Shown: positions 18,478-30,009, counted from the stretch's first letter. The stretch: 53,983 nt of DNA from an uncultured Gammaproteobacteria bacterium (GCA_900315395.1 OMZC01000065.1:1-53983), one strand, 5' to 3'. Made by a program: numbers and translations. Notes: a model not told the origin generated them from the sequence alone.

Positions 18478-20136
18478 CTAAATTAATTGTTTGCGTTGAG
18501 AGGTTGAAGGTATACCTAAAGCTTCTCTGTACTTAGTTACAGTACGTCTTGCGACATTTAAGCCTTTCTCGTTGAGAATGTCTGAAATCTTGCTGTCAGA
18601 AAGTGGCTTTCTTGGAGGTTCTTTTGAAATAATTTCTTTAATTACAGCCTTTATTGCAGTTGATGAGGCTGAACCACCGCTTTCTGTATTAACACTTGAT
18701 GAGAAGAAGTACTTTAACTCAAAAGTACCTTTTGGAGTGTGAATGTATTTTTCTGTGGTTATTCTTGAAATAGTAGATTCATGCATTGAGATTTCAACAG
18801 CAACATCATTTAACACCATAGGATGCATTGCAGATTCACCTTTTTCCATGAAATCTTTCTGATGGGCAACAATGCAACGACCAACTTTTAGTAAGGTGTC
18901 ATTTCTATTATCAATACTTTGCTTAAACCACTTAGCATCTTTTAAATGATCTTTAAAAAAGGTTTTCTCAGCTTCGTTTTTAGCTCTGTTTGCTAATTTT
19001 GCATATTCTTCATTGATTCTAACTTTGATGTTAGAAGCAGGATTCAGTTCTGCAGTGTAGTTACCTTGTTTATCTTTAACTACGATTAAGTCAGGAATAA
19101 CAAAATCAGTTTGTTTCTTTGAATGTACGATGTTATTGCCAGGACGAGGCTCTAATGAGGTAATTAAATCATTTACCTTCTTTAAAACATCTTCTTTGAT
19201 AGAAAGTCTCTGGCATAAAGCTGCATAATTACGATTTGAGAGCAAATCAATATAATTGGTAATTAGATTTACAGCTAATTCTTTGTATTCAGTATCATCA
19301 GGTAGAGCATTTAACTGAATTAAGATACATTCTTGTACACTTCTAGCACCTACACCTAGAGGATCATAATGCTGAACTAGTTTTAGAATAGCATTCACGT
19401 CTTCAATTGTAACTGTAGGATCTTGAGCCTTTACACACTCTAAAATATCTTCTAGTGTTTCTTTTAGATAACCAGAATCATCAATACCATCAATAATAGC
19501 TTCGGCAATCTTCTTATCAATGCCATCAAGAGGTGACATTTCTAGCTGGAACATTAGATGATCATGAAGTGTTTCTGTAGTTTCACCTTCATAGATATCA
19601 TCATTCTCAATAGCTAGACCTTTTCCTGACTTTACCTCAGCTGAATACTGATTTTCATCATTTTGAGATTTATCTTGGGATAAAGGATCTTTGTCTGAAT
19701 ATTGATCATCAGTTGAATTTTGATCTGAGTAATCGTCTTTGTCATGATTTTCTGATGAATCATATTCATCTTCATCATGTTCTTTCTTCTTATCAAGCTT
19801 AACAAGATCGATACTACCGTTTTCTAAGATATCCAAACGGCTTAACTCATCATCGATAGATGTATTATTTACCGAAGAGTCATCTGAGAAAGGATCATAG
19901 TCAGAATCAGCTTGATTCTCACTGTCTACCAAATCTTCATAGGATTCTTCCATTGAAGACATGTCTGAATCATCAATTTCAAGTAAAGGATTTTGATCAA
20001 CGGTCTGGCGGATCTGCTGTTGTAACTCAATAGTAGATAACTGCAACAATCTAATTGCTTGTTGCATCTGAGGAGTCAGAATCTGAGATTGTGTCTGAGT
20101 AGCACGGATCTGCAGAGAATTTCTTATTCCAGCCAT
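18478..20136 (-). CDS. rpoN: RNA polymerase sigma-54 factor
   Basis: Sigma-54 directs polymerase to -24/-12 promoters opened by AAA+ enhancer-binding proteins. Region I is intact (SLQIRATQTQSQILTPQMQQ, then AIRLLQLSTIELQQQI and QNPLLE). The core-binding domain and C-terminal DNA-binding part follow, with FELKYFFSS and the RpoN box ARRTVTKYRE at 529-538. At 552 residues it is longer than E. coli RpoN (477). The difference is mostly an Asp/Ser/Asn/Lys-rich acidic region II at about residues 60-185. It lies 16 bp after lptB. Confidence 0.98.
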   Translation of the reverse strand: MAGIRNSLQIRATQTQSQILTPQMQQAIRLLQLSTIELQQQIRQTVDQNPLLEIDDSDMSSMEESYEDLVDSENQADSDYDPFSDDSSVNNTSIDDELSRLDILENGSIDLVKLDKKKEHDEDEYDSSENHDKDDYSDQNSTDDQYSDKDPLSQDKSQNDENQYSAEVKSGKGLAIENDDIYEGETTETLHDHLMFQLEMSPLDGIDKKIAEAIIDGIDDSGYLKETLEDILECVKAQDPTVTIEDVNAILKLVQHYDPLGVGARSVQECILIQLNALPDDTEYKELAVNLITNYIDLLSNRNYAALCQRLSIKEDVLKKVNDLITSLEPRPGNNIVHSKKQTDFVIPDLIVVKDKQGNYTAELNPASNIKVRINEEYAKLANRAKNEAEKTFFKDHLKDAKWFKQSIDNRNDTLLKVGRCIVAHQKDFMEKGESAMHPMVLNDVAVEISMHESTISRITTEKYIHTPKGTFELKYFFSSSVNTESGGSASSTAIKAVIKEIISKEPPRKPLSDSKISDILNEKGLNVARRTVTKYREALGIPSTSQRKQLI

Positions 20137-20152
20137 AACCGATTACCTAAAA

Positions 20153-20878
20153 CTATAAAGAGAAATCCTTACCTAAATAAACAGACTTAACCTTATCATT
20201 ACTTAGAACTTCTTGGGCAGTTCCTTTTGCAATAATTTGACCTGCATTAACAATATAGGACTTTTCACAGACATCTAAGGTTTCTCTTACGTTGTGATCA
20301 GTAATTAAAACACCAATACCTCTATCTCTTAGATGCAGAATAATTTCTTTAATTTCACCTACAGAAATAGGATCAACACCTGCAAAAGGCTCATCTAAAA
20401 GAATGAATTTAGGGTTGGCTGCAAGAGCTCTAGCGATCTCAACACGTCTTCTCTCACCACCTGATAAAGACATACCGATATTGTTTCTTAATCTTGAAAC
20501 ACTAAATTCTTCTAAAAGCTGATTTACTCTATCTTCTTTCTCTGATTTTGACAGACCTGGCAGTAATTCAACCACGCCCATTAAATTCTGATAAACAGTT
20601 AATTTTCTAAAAATAGAGTTTTCCTGAGGCAGATAACCAAGTCCAGCTCTAGCTCTAGCATGCATAGGTAAAGAGGTTATGTCATGATCGTCTAGAATAA
20701 CTTGACCTTCTTCTGAAGAAATAATTCCAACAATCATATAGAAAGATGTGGTCTTACCAGCACCATTTGGTCCTAGTAAACCTACGATAGAACCACTGCT
20801 TACGCTTAAGCTTACGTCAGATACAACAGTTCTTTTCTTATATGTCTTTTTAAGATGTAATGCTTTTAAAACGCTCAT
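20153..20878 (-). CDS. lptB: LptB, ATPase of the LPS transporter
   Basis: LptB powers extraction of lipopolysaccharide from the inner membrane by LptB2FG. The 241-residue protein has Walker [10 protein letters not shown], the LptB-typical [19 protein letters not shown], signature [15 protein letters not shown] and Walker [16 protein letters not shown]. It lies in the conserved kdsC-lptC-lptA-lptB-rpoN cluster, 10 bp after lptA. Confidence 0.98.
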   Translation of the reverse strand: MSVLKALHLKKTYKKRTVVSDVSLSVSSGSIVGLLGPNGAGKTTSFYMIVGIISSEEGQVILDDHDITSLPMHARARAGLGYLPQENSIFRKLTVYQNLMGVVELLPGLSKSEKEDRVNQLLEEFSVSRLRNNIGMSLSGGERRRVEIARALAANPKFILLDEPFAGVDPISVGEIKEIILHLRDRGIGVLITDHNVRETLDVCEKSYIVNAGQIIAKGTAQEVLSNDKVKSVYLGKDFSL

Positions 20879-20888
20879 AACAACCTAT

Positions 20889-21437
20889 TTACTTTGATTT
20901 TTTAGCCTTATCGCTATCGTCACTCTTTAACTCTTGAGGAATGAAGGTACTCTGTACTCTTCCATCCTGGCTGTTTTCATTGGTAGCCTTAAGTTGTTTG
21001 GTAACTGTGTTGTATTCGATTCTCTCTCCATCTACATGAGAGTTCTCTTGCCAGATAGTTGCTCTACCGATAAGGATCAGTAAATTCTTTTTTGGAAGAT
21101 AGTGAATAATTGAAGACTGGGAATGAGTGATCTTTCCATTCTCCTGTAACTGTTTGTAAGTAGCAGGCTTACCATATGCAATGATTTCTTCTAATTGATC
21201 ATTAGAATCTCTTGAAATTTCAGCCTTATCAGCATGAACTTCAATAGTACCCTGTGTAGCTACAACGTTCTCAAGGAAGATAGCCTTATTACTGTTAAAA
21301 TCTGCAATCTGCTCTTTTGACACAATATTTAAAGGTTGCTCTGTATCATTATCAAGAGCAACTGCTTGAAAAGATAACAGTGAAAGCAAGAGCACACTTA
21401 GGTGAAAACTACTTACTCTGCGGATAATATGTAGCAT
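20889..21437 (-). CDS. lptA: LptA, periplasmic LPS bridge protein
   Basis: LptA polymerises into the periplasmic bridge that carries LPS from LptC to LptD. The 182-residue precursor has a signal peptide (MLHIIRRVSSFHLSVLLLSLL... ending near AVA) and an OstA-like beta-jellyroll: PLNIVSKEQIADFNSNKAIFLE, then GTIEVHADKAEI, GKPATYKQLQ and VDGERIEYNTVTKQL. The ATG at 21437 has AAAGGAAA upstream and gives a clean signal peptide, so it is preferred to one nine codons earlier. It overlaps the end of lptC by 29 bp. Confidence 0.94.
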   Translation of the reverse strand: MLHIIRRVSSFHLSVLLLSLLSFQAVALDNDTEQPLNIVSKEQIADFNSNKAIFLENVVATQGTIEVHADKAEISRDSNDQLEEIIAYGKPATYKQLQENGKITHSQSSIIHYLPKKNLLILIGRATIWQENSHVDGERIEYNTVTKQLKATNENSQDGRVQSTFIPQELKSDDSDKAKKSK

Positions 21438-21978
21438 TTGGGTTTCCTTTGTATTTGAGAACATTTGAATTTAGATCAAAACTAAATTTTGTGCCAGTTG
21501 TAAAAAAATCGTTACCGTAAATATTTACTAGTTCTTCTGAAGTAACAGTATTAAGACCAAAGTCATAATCTAAATAATTAGCTGTAGCTCGTTTGATAGC
21601 TGAATCTTCAAAACCAGGGTAGATTAGGACATTGTCACTTATATGAGCTGACTTATCAGTAATCATATGTCCTTTTTTACCTTTCATATGCCACAGTTCG
21701 ATCTTGTTATCTTTATAAGAATATGAACTAATTAAAGGATTTTCAAAAACGTAGAGTGTTTTATTATCAAAATATGTGGTCTTAGTAGAAACTAAAGTTC
21801 TAATCACTCTACCTGTTTCATCATATATAGCACCATCAGTATCTGTTGCAATAAAAGTAGGAAGCTTTGTAGTATCAGACACAACTTTTTTACCTACCAT
21901 AGTAGAGTAAACATAGATACTAATAGCTATGATTAAAAATAAGATAGCTAAGAAAATCGATCTTTTAGTAACGCTCAT
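21409..21978 (-). CDS. lptC: LptC, membrane-anchored LPS transport protein
   Basis: LptC receives LPS from LptFG and passes it to LptA. The 189-residue protein has one N-terminal membrane anchor (about 5-27) and a periplasmic LptC domain with ATDTDGAIYDETGRVIRTLVS, MKGKKGHMITDKSAHI, and the C-terminal VTSEELVNIYGNDFFTTGTKF, which is well conserved in the family. The ATG at 21978 overlaps kdsC by 14 bp, indicating tight coupling. Confidence 0.93.
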   Translation of the reverse strand: MSVTKRSIFLAILFLIIAISIYVYSTMVGKKVVSDTTKLPTFIATDTDGAIYDETGRVIRTLVSTKTTYFDNKTLYVFENPLISSYSYKDNKIELWHMKGKKGHMITDKSAHISDNVLIYPGFEDSAIKRATANYLDYDFGLNTVTSEELVNIYGNDFFTTGTKFSFDLNSNVLKYKGNPNATYYPQSK

Positions 21979-22528
21979 CTGCAAAACCGCCGTCTGCGTT
22001 TAATACACCTTTAGAGATTAAGATAAGGTCGCATAACTCTCTAACAGCGCCTTTTCCGCCTTCAGTTACAGTAATGTAATCTGCTATTTTTTTAATAAAT
22101 GGGTGAGCATCTTTAGGACAAACAACAACACCTACTAATCTGAACATTGGCATATCATTCAAGTCATCACCGATACATACAACTTCATCAGTACCAATAT
22201 TCAATTTTTCGCATAACTTAGTTAAAGCAATACCTTTGTTCATCTCGCCTTGAATTACATGGCTTACATGTAAATCAGCCATACGACGATCGGTTAAAGG
22301 AGCGCTTCTACCTGTGATTACAGCGCAGTCAATGCCTTCTTTATGCAAAGCTACTATGCCAAAGCCGTCTTTTACATTGAATTTCTTAAGTTCGATATCT
22401 TTATTATCATAGTAGATACCGCCATCAGTAATAGTGCCATCAACATCAAATGCTAATAGCTTAATTGATGATAATCTTGAAAGTAATTCTGAATCGACTC
22501 TTCCGTAACAAGTATTTACTTTAAGCAT
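21965..22528 (-). CDS. kdsC: 3-deoxy-D-manno-octulosonate 8-phosphate phosphatase
   Basis: KdsC removes phosphate from Kdo-8-P to give Kdo for the LPS inner core. The 187-residue protein is a C0-type HAD phosphatase without a cap: motif I FDVDGTITDG, then GFGIVALHKEGI and AVITGRSAPLTDRRMADL (motif II), and motif IV CIGDDLNDMPMF, followed by DAHPFIKKIADYIT and GGKGAVRELCDLIL. It is the first gene of the kdsC-lptCAB-rpoN block. kdsD, which precedes it in E. coli, is absent. Confidence 0.97.
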   Translation of the reverse strand: MLKVNTCYGRVDSELLSRLSSIKLLAFDVDGTITDGGIYYDNKDIELKKFNVKDGFGIVALHKEGIDCAVITGRSAPLTDRRMADLHVSHVIQGEMNKGIALTKLCEKLNIGTDEVVCIGDDLNDMPMFRLVGVVVCPKDAHPFIKKIADYITVTEGGKGAVRELCDLILISKGVLNADGGFADERY

Positions 22529-22557
22529 ATATAGGCCCTAAAAATTTCAATTAACTT

Positions 22558-22566
22558 ATTATAGCA
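22558..22566 (-). promoter_or_regulatory. Extended -10 promoter for the kdsC-lpt-rpoN operon
   Basis: The minus strand reads TGcTATAAT, a perfect extended -10 element, about 30 bp upstream of the kdsC ATG. A weak TTAACA lies 20 bp further upstream. Confidence 0.55.
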
Positions 22567-22653
22567 ACAAATGTGCCATTTATTGTTAACAGAAATTTCA
22601 ATGATGAATGTAAGAAATTAATTTTGATAATAGAGATACAAAACTAGAGAAAA

Positions 22654-23631
22654 TTACTCTGCTTTCTTAGCTTTCTTTTTGGCAGTTTTCTTCTCTTTTT
22701 TGCTGTCTTTGTTCTCAGTTGTTTCTGAGTTCTTATTTTCTAGTGCTAGGCAATCATTGTTGCTAGTTAATATCTGAGATTTGATTTTCTTTAAAGATGC
22801 GTTTTCAATCTGTCTTACGCGTTCTACTGACACTTTTAATTCATCAGACAACTCTTGTAGAGTTGCTTTGTTATCATCAAGCCATCTTCTCTTAATAATA
22901 TAACGTGATCTTTCATCTAAAGATTGTAAAGCTTTAGCCAGTCTCTCAAGTTCGTAGCTTTGATAATCACGATTTTCAAAATTCTTGGCAAAATTAGAAT
23001 TCTCATCCTCAAGATATGAGGCTGGAGCTAATAAAGGCAACTGAGAGTTATCTGTGTCATCATCAGCTGACATATCAAAGCCAATGTCCTGACCTGCCAA
23101 ACGAGTTTCCATTTCGGCTACATCATTAGGTGAAACGCCTAAATCATCAGCCACGTTTTCACGTTCTTTTTCGGTAAACCAACCTAAACGCTTTTTATTC
23201 TGTCTTAATTTAAAGAATAGTTTTCTTTGAGCCTTAGTGGTAGCTACTTTTACAACTCTCCAGTTCTTAATTACATAATCATGGATTTCAGATTTAATCC
23301 ATGGAACTGCAAAGGCAGCTAGTCTTGCACCAGCATCAGGATCAAAGTGTTTTACGGCCTTCATCAGGCCAATATTACCTTCCTGAATTAAATCAGCTAC
23401 AGGCAAACCGTATCCTGAATAACCACGAGCAATACTTACCACTAAACGTAAATGAGATAAGATTAGCTTTCTAGCTGCTTCAATATCACCATAGTCACGT
23501 AACCTTTTAGCTAGGGTACGCTCATCCTCAGGCTCCAACATTGGAACCTGATTTATGGCTTTTACATAGCTATCAATATTACCAACGGGAGCTAACATTC
23601 CCATTGTTTCTTGCTTATTCTGATCTGTCAT
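22654..23631 (-). CDS. rpoH: RNA polymerase heat-shock sigma factor RpoH (sigma-32)
   Basis: Sigma-32 directs transcription of chaperone and protease genes. The 325-residue protein aligns with E. coli RpoH from [16 protein letters not shown] on: region 2 with [22 protein letters not shown] and [19 protein letters not shown], the RpoH box [10 protein letters not shown], and region 4 [20 protein letters not shown]. The last about 30 residues are a Lys/Glu-rich tail ([15 protein letters not shown]) absent from E. coli RpoH (284 residues). It lies downstream of ftsY, without the ftsE and ftsX genes found there in E. coli. Confidence 0.97.
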   Translation of the reverse strand: MTDQNKQETMGMLAPVGNIDSYVKAINQVPMLEPEDERTLAKRLRDYGDIEAARKLILSHLRLVVSIARGYSGYGLPVADLIQEGNIGLMKAVKHFDPDAGARLAAFAVPWIKSEIHDYVIKNWRVVKVATTKAQRKLFFKLRQNKKRLGWFTEKERENVADDLGVSPNDVAEMETRLAGQDIGFDMSADDDTDNSQLPLLAPASYLEDENSNFAKNFENRDYQSYELERLAKALQSLDERSRYIIKRRWLDDNKATLQELSDELKVSVERVRQIENASLKKIKSQILTSNNDCLALENKNSETTENKDSKKEKKTAKKKAKKAE

Positions 23632-23659
23632 TTACTACTTCACTTGCTTTTGAGTTTTC

Positions 23660-23665
23660 ATTATA
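23660..23665 (-). promoter_or_regulatory. Possible -10 element for rpoH
   Basis: A perfect TATAAT on the minus strand lies about 30 bp upstream of the rpoH ATG in the 83 bp ftsY-rpoH spacer. No good -35 hexamer is visible at 16-18 bp. Confidence 0.35.
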
Positions 23666-23714
23666 GGAGCAAGCACCAGTAACTTTTTCTTATGCAATAA
23701 AAACTATCGACTTT

Positions 23715-24941
23715 TTAATCAATTAAAGCATCGACAAAAGCGTCAATATCAAATTCTCTTAAATCTTCAGATTTCTCTCCGATACCTACATATCTTAAAG
23801 GAACCTTAAATTTATCTGCTAAAGCAAAGACTACACCACCTTTAGCTGTACCATCTAACTTAGTTAAGCAAAGACCGGTTACATTTACAGCTTCACCAAA
23901 GATCTTCATCTGAGATACAGCATTTTGTCCTGTTGTAGCATCTAGTACCAACATCACTTCATTAGGCACGTTCTCATCAATTTTCTTCATCACACGGACA
24001 ATTTTCTTTAATTCTTCCATTAAGTTGTCTTTGTTCTGAAGTCTTCCTGCTGTATCGCAAATTAACACATCAACATTATGTGCTTTAGCTGAGGTTAAAG
24101 CATCAAAGATAACAGAAGCACTGTCTGAACCAGTAGGCTGTGAAATTACAGGAGTATCTGTTCTATTTCCCCATTCTTTTAGCTGTTCTACAGCTGCAGC
24201 TCTGAAGGTATCACCAGCTGCTAACATAACCTTTTTGCCTTGAGCTTTATACTTCAAAGCTAATTTACCAATGGTAGTAGTCTTACCAGCACCGTTTACA
24301 CCTACCATTAGAATTACGAAAGGTAGATCACCTTGTTTTTCAACTTTAAGGTGTTCACTGCATGGGCTCAGAATGTCTTTTAAGATGTTCTTTAAATTAT
24401 TCTTTAAAGCACCAGCATCTCTTAATTCTTTGATTTTTGATTCTTCTCTTAGTCTTTCAATGATGCTATTAGTAGTATCTACACCTAAATCAGCTGTTAA
24501 TAGAGAAGTTTCTAAGTCCTCATATAACTCTTCATCAATTTTTTTACCAGTTACTAAAGCACCAATACCAAAAGCTAAATTTTCTCTAGTTCTCTTTAAT
24601 CTTTCAAAGAAGGATACTTTTTCTTTTTTAGGTTCTTCTGTTTTATGGTCTTCAGTTTGAGTATTTACACTTTCTTGTAATTCTTGAGAAATATCTTCTG
24701 CTTTATTTTCTTCCTGTTTGTTTTCAGGTATAGCTGTTTCTAAGGCACCATTCTCGTTAGAATTAGTTTCTGACTCATTACTGTTATTGTCAGATGCAGT
24801 AGACTCTGAATTAGATATTGTTTTCTCTTTATTCTCTGGTAAGACTTCATCATTAGTTTGCTCATTTAGAGATTCTTCATTTTTCTTGATTTCTGATGAT
24901 TCATCTTTATTTTTTTTTGAAAAAATAGAAAAAATACCCAT
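23715..24941 (-). CDS. ftsY: Signal recognition particle receptor FtsY
   Basis: FtsY receives SRP-ribosome complexes at the inner membrane by GTP-dependent pairing with Ffh. The 408-residue protein starts with MGIFSIFSKKNK, a membrane-targeting basic patch. An acidic Glu/Asn/Ser-rich A domain (about 15-110) follows, then the N domain (FFERLKRTRENLAFGIGALV) and the G domain with GVNGAGKTT, DTFRAAAVEQL, DTAGR and TKLDGTAKGG. The ATG at 24941 is preferred over a TTG four codons upstream. It is divergent from rsmD, whereas in E. coli rsmD and ftsY are co-directional. Confidence 0.97.
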   Translation of the reverse strand: MGIFSIFSKKNKDESSEIKKNEESLNEQTNDEVLPENKEKTISNSESTASDNNSNESETNSNENGALETAIPENKQEENKAEDISQELQESVNTQTEDHKTEEPKKEKVSFFERLKRTRENLAFGIGALVTGKKIDEELYEDLETSLLTADLGVDTTNSIIERLREESKIKELRDAGALKNNLKNILKDILSPCSEHLKVEKQGDLPFVILMVGVNGAGKTTTIGKLALKYKAQGKKVMLAAGDTFRAAAVEQLKEWGNRTDTPVISQPTGSDSASVIFDALTSAKAHNVDVLICDTAGRLQNKDNLMEELKKIVRVMKKIDENVPNEVMLVLDATTGQNAVSQMKIFGEAVNVTGLCLTKLDGTAKGGVVFALADKFKVPLRYVGIGEKSEDLREFDIDAFVDALID

Positions 24942-24984
24942 ATTTTTACCCAAATTTATTTATTACAATGTGATATTCTCATGC

Positions 24985-24990
24985 ATTATA
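24985..24990 (-). promoter_or_regulatory. Possible -10 element for ftsY
   Basis: A perfect TATAAT on the minus strand lies about 45 bp upstream of the ftsY start, in the divergent spacer with rsmD. No strong -35 is seen. Confidence 0.35.
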
Positions 24991-25058
24991 GACTAATTCC
25001 AAATTCATTTCATTTTGAGAATTTTAGGCATATAAATCCTAGCTCTTTCGGTTGATAT

Positions 25059-25631
25059 ATGAAAAACAATACATACGAAAATGATGTGCGCATTTTAGGC
25101 GGAAAATTTAAAGGAAAACTCTTACCTGTATTAGATGTTAAAGGGTTAAGACCAACACCTTCAAGAGTAAGAGAGACTATATTTTCGTGGATTAGAAATT
25201 CTATCGATAATGCTAAAGTCTTAGATCTATTCGCAGGCTCTGGAGCCTTAGGCTTTGAGGCTTATTCAAGAGGAGCTGCGAAAGTTACTTTAATTGAATT
25301 AGATAAGGACAATAGTTCTAATTTAAAAGAAATAGCTAAAAGTATGAGCACAGAAAACATTCATGTTATAAATGACGATGCTTTACACTTTTTAGATAAT
25401 ACAAATACTGTTTTTGATATTGTTTTTATCGATCCTCCTTATAAATTAAACATTTATGAAGATGTTCTTAAAAAATTATTAGATAAAAACTTAATCAATG
25501 ACAATTCTCTAATCTATGTAGAGATGAGAAATGGTTCAAATAAGATTGTTCCAGGCTACGAGATTATAAAAGAGGAGAATGCAGGACAGTCTAAGTACTC
25601 TTTATGGACAAAGAGTAAACTTCTATTTTAG
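25059..25631 (+). CDS. rsmD: 16S rRNA (guanine966-N2)-methyltransferase RsmD
   Basis: RsmD methylates G966 of 16S rRNA in the 30S subunit using S-adenosylmethionine. The 190-residue protein has the family N-terminus VRILGGKFKGKLLPV and LRPTPSRVRETIFSWI, the SAM-binding motif VLDLFAGSGALGFEAYSRGA and the catalytic motif FIDPPY. It stands alone on the plus strand between divergent ftsY and a terminator before atpC. Confidence 0.96.
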   Translation: MKNNTYENDVRILGGKFKGKLLPVLDVKGLRPTPSRVRETIFSWIRNSIDNAKVLDLFAGSGALGFEAYSRGAAKVTLIELDKDNSSNLKEIAKSMSTENIHVINDDALHFLDNTNTVFDIVFIDPPYKLNIYEDVLKKLLDKNLINDNSLIYVEMRNGSNKIVPGYEIIKEENAGQSKYSLWTKSKLLF

Positions 25632-25659
25632 TTTTGGCTATTAATTTCTTTCTATCAAA

Positions 25660-25690
25660 CACAAACGGCCCTAAAAGGGCCGTTTCTTTA
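25660..25690. terminator. Bidirectional terminator between rsmD and atpC
   Basis: A perfect 9 bp stem AAACGGCCC/GGGCCGTTT with a TAAAA loop is followed by CTTTAAT on the plus strand and by TTTGTGTTT on the minus strand. It can end rsmD and the ATP synthase operon. Confidence 0.85.
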
Positions 25691-25704
25691 ATAAAAGACA
25701 ATAA

Positions 25705-26133
25705 TTAACGTCTTCTATTTCTAGCTGTTTCAACAACCTTCAATCGAGCCATAGCATCAGCTAAACGAGATAATGCATGAGCATAATCTGTATCGCCAGT
25801 ACCATGATTTGCAATTGATTCTTTAGCTGCTTTAATAGCTTCTTGAGCTTTTGCTTCATCAATATCATCAGCTCTTAAAGCTGTATCAGCCAAGATGGTT
25901 ACAGAATCAGGTTGAACTTCCAACACACCACCAGCTAGGTAAATCTGATCTTCTTTATCTTGAGAGTCGATAAGAGATACCATACCGGTTTTGATTGTTG
26001 TTAACAAAGGAGTATGACCGTATCTGATGCCCATTTCACCTTCTGAACCTGTAACTCTTACAGATTTTACAGAACCAGAATATAGGCTTCCGACACCACT
26101 AATTACGTCCAAATGGAATGATATAGAATCCAT
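25705..26133 (-). CDS. atpC: ATP synthase F1 subunit epsilon
   Basis: Subunit epsilon is part of the central stalk and inhibits ATP hydrolysis. The 142-residue protein has the N-terminal beta sandwich with FHLDVISGVGSLYSGSVKSV, EGEMGIRYGHTPLLT and YLAGGVLEVQPDSVTILADTA. The C-terminal two-helix domain follows (DDIDEAKAQEAIKAAKE to the basic end RNRRR). It is the last gene of the atp operon, 15 bp after atpD, ahead of a terminator. Confidence 0.97.
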   Translation of the reverse strand: MDSISFHLDVISGVGSLYSGSVKSVRVTGSEGEMGIRYGHTPLLTTIKTGMVSLIDSQDKEDQIYLAGGVLEVQPDSVTILADTALRADDIDEAKAQEAIKAAKESIANHGTGDTDYAHALSRLADAMARLKVVETARNRRR

Positions 26134-26148
26134 TTTTCACCCCTTTAA

Positions 26149-27576
<1,428 letters not shown>

Positions 27577-27583
27577 TCATCAA

Positions 27584-28444
27584 TTAAACCGCTGATGCAC
27601 CAGATACGATGTCGTTTAATTCCATCGTAATGCCTGCTTGTCTTGCCTTGTTGTATTCAAGCTGTAAATCGCTAACTAATGATTCAGCATTATCAGTTGC
27701 GGCTTTCATAGCGACCATACGAGCTGCCTGCTCAGAAGCTAGATTCTCTAATACAGCCTGATAAACCATCTGTACAACATAACGGTCTAACACAACTTTT
27801 AAGATTGATTCAGGTTCAGGCTCATATAAGTAATCCCAGTGATGTTTACTTGTTTCGTCATCGCTGTGAACAAGTGGTAACAGCTGAGATACTGTTGGGA
27901 TCTGAACCATAGTATTTTTGAAAGAGTTGCAAGCTAAATAAATAGCATCAACTTCACCTTTCAAAAAGGCATCAGTCATAACTTTGATTGCACCAACAAG
28001 CTTTTCAGGTTTTGGATCATCACCAAAGCCAGCATGCTGAGCCATCACATCAATATTGCTGTGGTTAAAGTATCCAGATGCTTTTGTACCTAAAAGCACA
28101 ACTTTAATACCAACATTCTGTTTGCTAAATTCCTGCATTTTCAGAGTAATTTTGCGGAACAGATTGATATTTAAACCACCACATAGACCTCTATCAGTTG
28201 AAACAACAATGAAGCCTACATTCTTCACTTCACGCTTTTCCATAAAAGGATGATGGAATTCACTATGACTTGAAGCAATATGATTGATAATGTCGTGTAA
28301 ACCTTTTGAATAAGGACGAGACTGGCTCATTTTTTCCTGAGCCCTACGCATCTTAGAGGCGGCTACCATTTGCATAGCACTAGTAATCTTCTGTGTATTC
28401 TGCACAGAAGCTATCTTAGTACGTATTTCCTTTGCACCTGCCAT
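27584..28444 (-). CDS. atpG: ATP synthase F1 subunit gamma
   Basis: Subunit gamma is the rotor shaft. The 286-residue protein has the conserved N-terminal helix [36 protein letters not shown], the central [12 protein letters not shown] motif and the C-terminal helix [17 protein letters not shown]. Length and order match the family; the spacings to atpA and atpD are 10 and 19 bp. Confidence 0.99.
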   Translation of the reverse strand: MAGAKEIRTKIASVQNTQKITSAMQMVAASKMRRAQEKMSQSRPYSKGLHDIINHIASSHSEFHHPFMEKREVKNVGFIVVSTDRGLCGGLNINLFRKITLKMQEFSKQNVGIKVVLLGTKASGYFNHSNIDVMAQHAGFGDDPKPEKLVGAIKVMTDAFLKGEVDAIYLACNSFKNTMVQIPTVSQLLPLVHSDDETSKHHWDYLYEPEPESILKVVLDRYVVQMVYQAVLENLASEQAARMVAMKAATDNAESLVSDLQLEYNKARQAGITMELNDIVSGASAV

Positions 28445-28454
28445 TTAAGCGCTC

Positions 28455-29996
28455 CTAGTAAGTCTGAGTTGATTTAAAGTCCTTAACAACTTCAGTAAGT
28501 TTAGCTACAACTTCATCTGAGTAGTCAGGCTTTGCCTCAATATCCTTAAGCAGAGAATCATATTTTGAGTGTGCGAATGCTAGTAAAGCTTTCTCAAATG
28601 GAAGAACTTTATTTAATTCAACATCCTCAAGGTAACCTCTTTCAGCAGCGAAAATAGTTAATGCCTGTTCTGCTACAGATAGAGGAGAATACTGGTTCTG
28701 CTTCATAAGTTCAGTTACTTTCTGACCGTGATCAAGCTGTTTTCTTGTAGCTTCATCCAAATCTGAAGAGAACTGAGCGAATGCTGCTAATTCACGATAC
28801 TGAGCTAACGCAGTACGAATACCACCAGACAGTTTCTTCATAAGCTTAGTCTGAGCTGCACCACCTACACGTGATACTGAAATACCAGGATCAACAGCAG
28901 GTCTTACACCAGAGTTAAATAAACTTGTGGTTAAGAAAATCTGACCGTCGGTAATAGAAATAACGTTAGTAGGAATAAATGCAGAAACGTCACCAGCCTG
29001 AGTTTCAATGATTGGCAATGCAGTCAAAGAACCAGTCTTACCAACTACCTTTCCACCACTCTTCTCTTCAAGATACTTAGCATTTACTCTTGAAGCACGC
29101 TCTAATAGACGTGAATGTAGGTAGAAAACATCACCTGGGTAAGCTTCACGCCCTGGTGGACGGCGAAGTAATAGAGAAATCTGACGATAAGCAACAGCAT
29201 GCTTTGATAAGTCATCATAGATGATTAAGGCATCTTCACCTTGATCCATGAAATACTCACCCATTGCACAACCTGCATATGGAGCAATGTACTGTAAAGC
29301 TGCTGTATCAGATGCAGAAGCTACTACAACGATAGTATTTGATAAAGCACCTTCTTCATCAAGTTTTCTTACAACAGAAGCAATTGTTGATGCTTTCTGT
29401 CCAATAGCAACGTAAATACAACGTACGCCATACTTAACCTGATTGATGATGGTATCAATAGCTAAAGCTGTTTTACCTGTCTGACGGTCACCAATGATTA
29501 ACTCACGCTGACCACGTCCAATAGGCACCATAGAGTCAACAGCCTTATAACCGGTCTGGATAGGCTGAGAAACACTCTGACGAGCAATAACACCAGGAGC
29601 AATTTTTTCTACAGGGTAGAACTGCTCTGATTTAACAGGACCATTACCGTCAATAGGTTCACCTAAAGCACTAACAACTCTACCTAAAAGGCCAGTACCT
29701 ACTGGAACTTCTAGAATACGACCAGTGCTGTGAACTTTCATACCTTCTGACAGTTTGTCATAAGGTCCTAACACAATAGCACCAACAGAGTCACGCTCTA
29801 AGTTTAAAGCTAGACCATATAGGTCATTACCAAACTCAAGCATTTCACCCTGCATAACGTTGGACAGACCGTGAATTCTAACAATACCGTCGTTTACAGA
29901 AACGATAGTACCTTCATCACGAGCTTCTGTCACAACCTTAAATTGCTGAATTCTTTGCTTAATTAAATCAGCAATTTCAGTTGAATTTAGTTGCAT
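28455..29996 (-). CDS. atpA: ATP synthase F1 subunit alpha
   Basis: Subunit alpha forms the non-catalytic nucleotide sites and alternates with beta. The 513-residue protein starts [19 protein letters not shown] and has the P-loop GDRQTGKTA, the segment [34 protein letters not shown] (only part shown of a longer conserved block around the Walker B) and the alpha signature [14 protein letters not shown]. Length equals the E. coli subunit. Confidence 0.99.
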   Translation of the reverse strand: MQLNSTEIADLIKQRIQQFKVVTEARDEGTIVSVNDGIVRIHGLSNVMQGEMLEFGNDLYGLALNLERDSVGAIVLGPYDKLSEGMKVHSTGRILEVPVGTGLLGRVVSALGEPIDGNGPVKSEQFYPVEKIAPGVIARQSVSQPIQTGYKAVDSMVPIGRGQRELIIGDRQTGKTALAIDTIINQVKYGVRCIYVAIGQKASTIASVVRKLDEEGALSNTIVVVASASDTAALQYIAPYAGCAMGEYFMDQGEDALIIYDDLSKHAVAYRQISLLLRRPPGREAYPGDVFYLHSRLLERASRVNAKYLEEKSGGKVVGKTGSLTALPIIETQAGDVSAFIPTNVISITDGQIFLTTSLFNSGVRPAVDPGISVSRVGGAAQTKLMKKLSGGIRTALAQYRELAAFAQFSSDLDEATRKQLDHGQKVTELMKQNQYSPLSVAEQALTIFAAERGYLEDVELNKVLPFEKALLAFAHSKYDSLLKDIEAKPDYSDEVVAKLTEVVKDFKSTQTY

Positions 29997-30009
29997 ATAT
30001 GTCCTCTAT

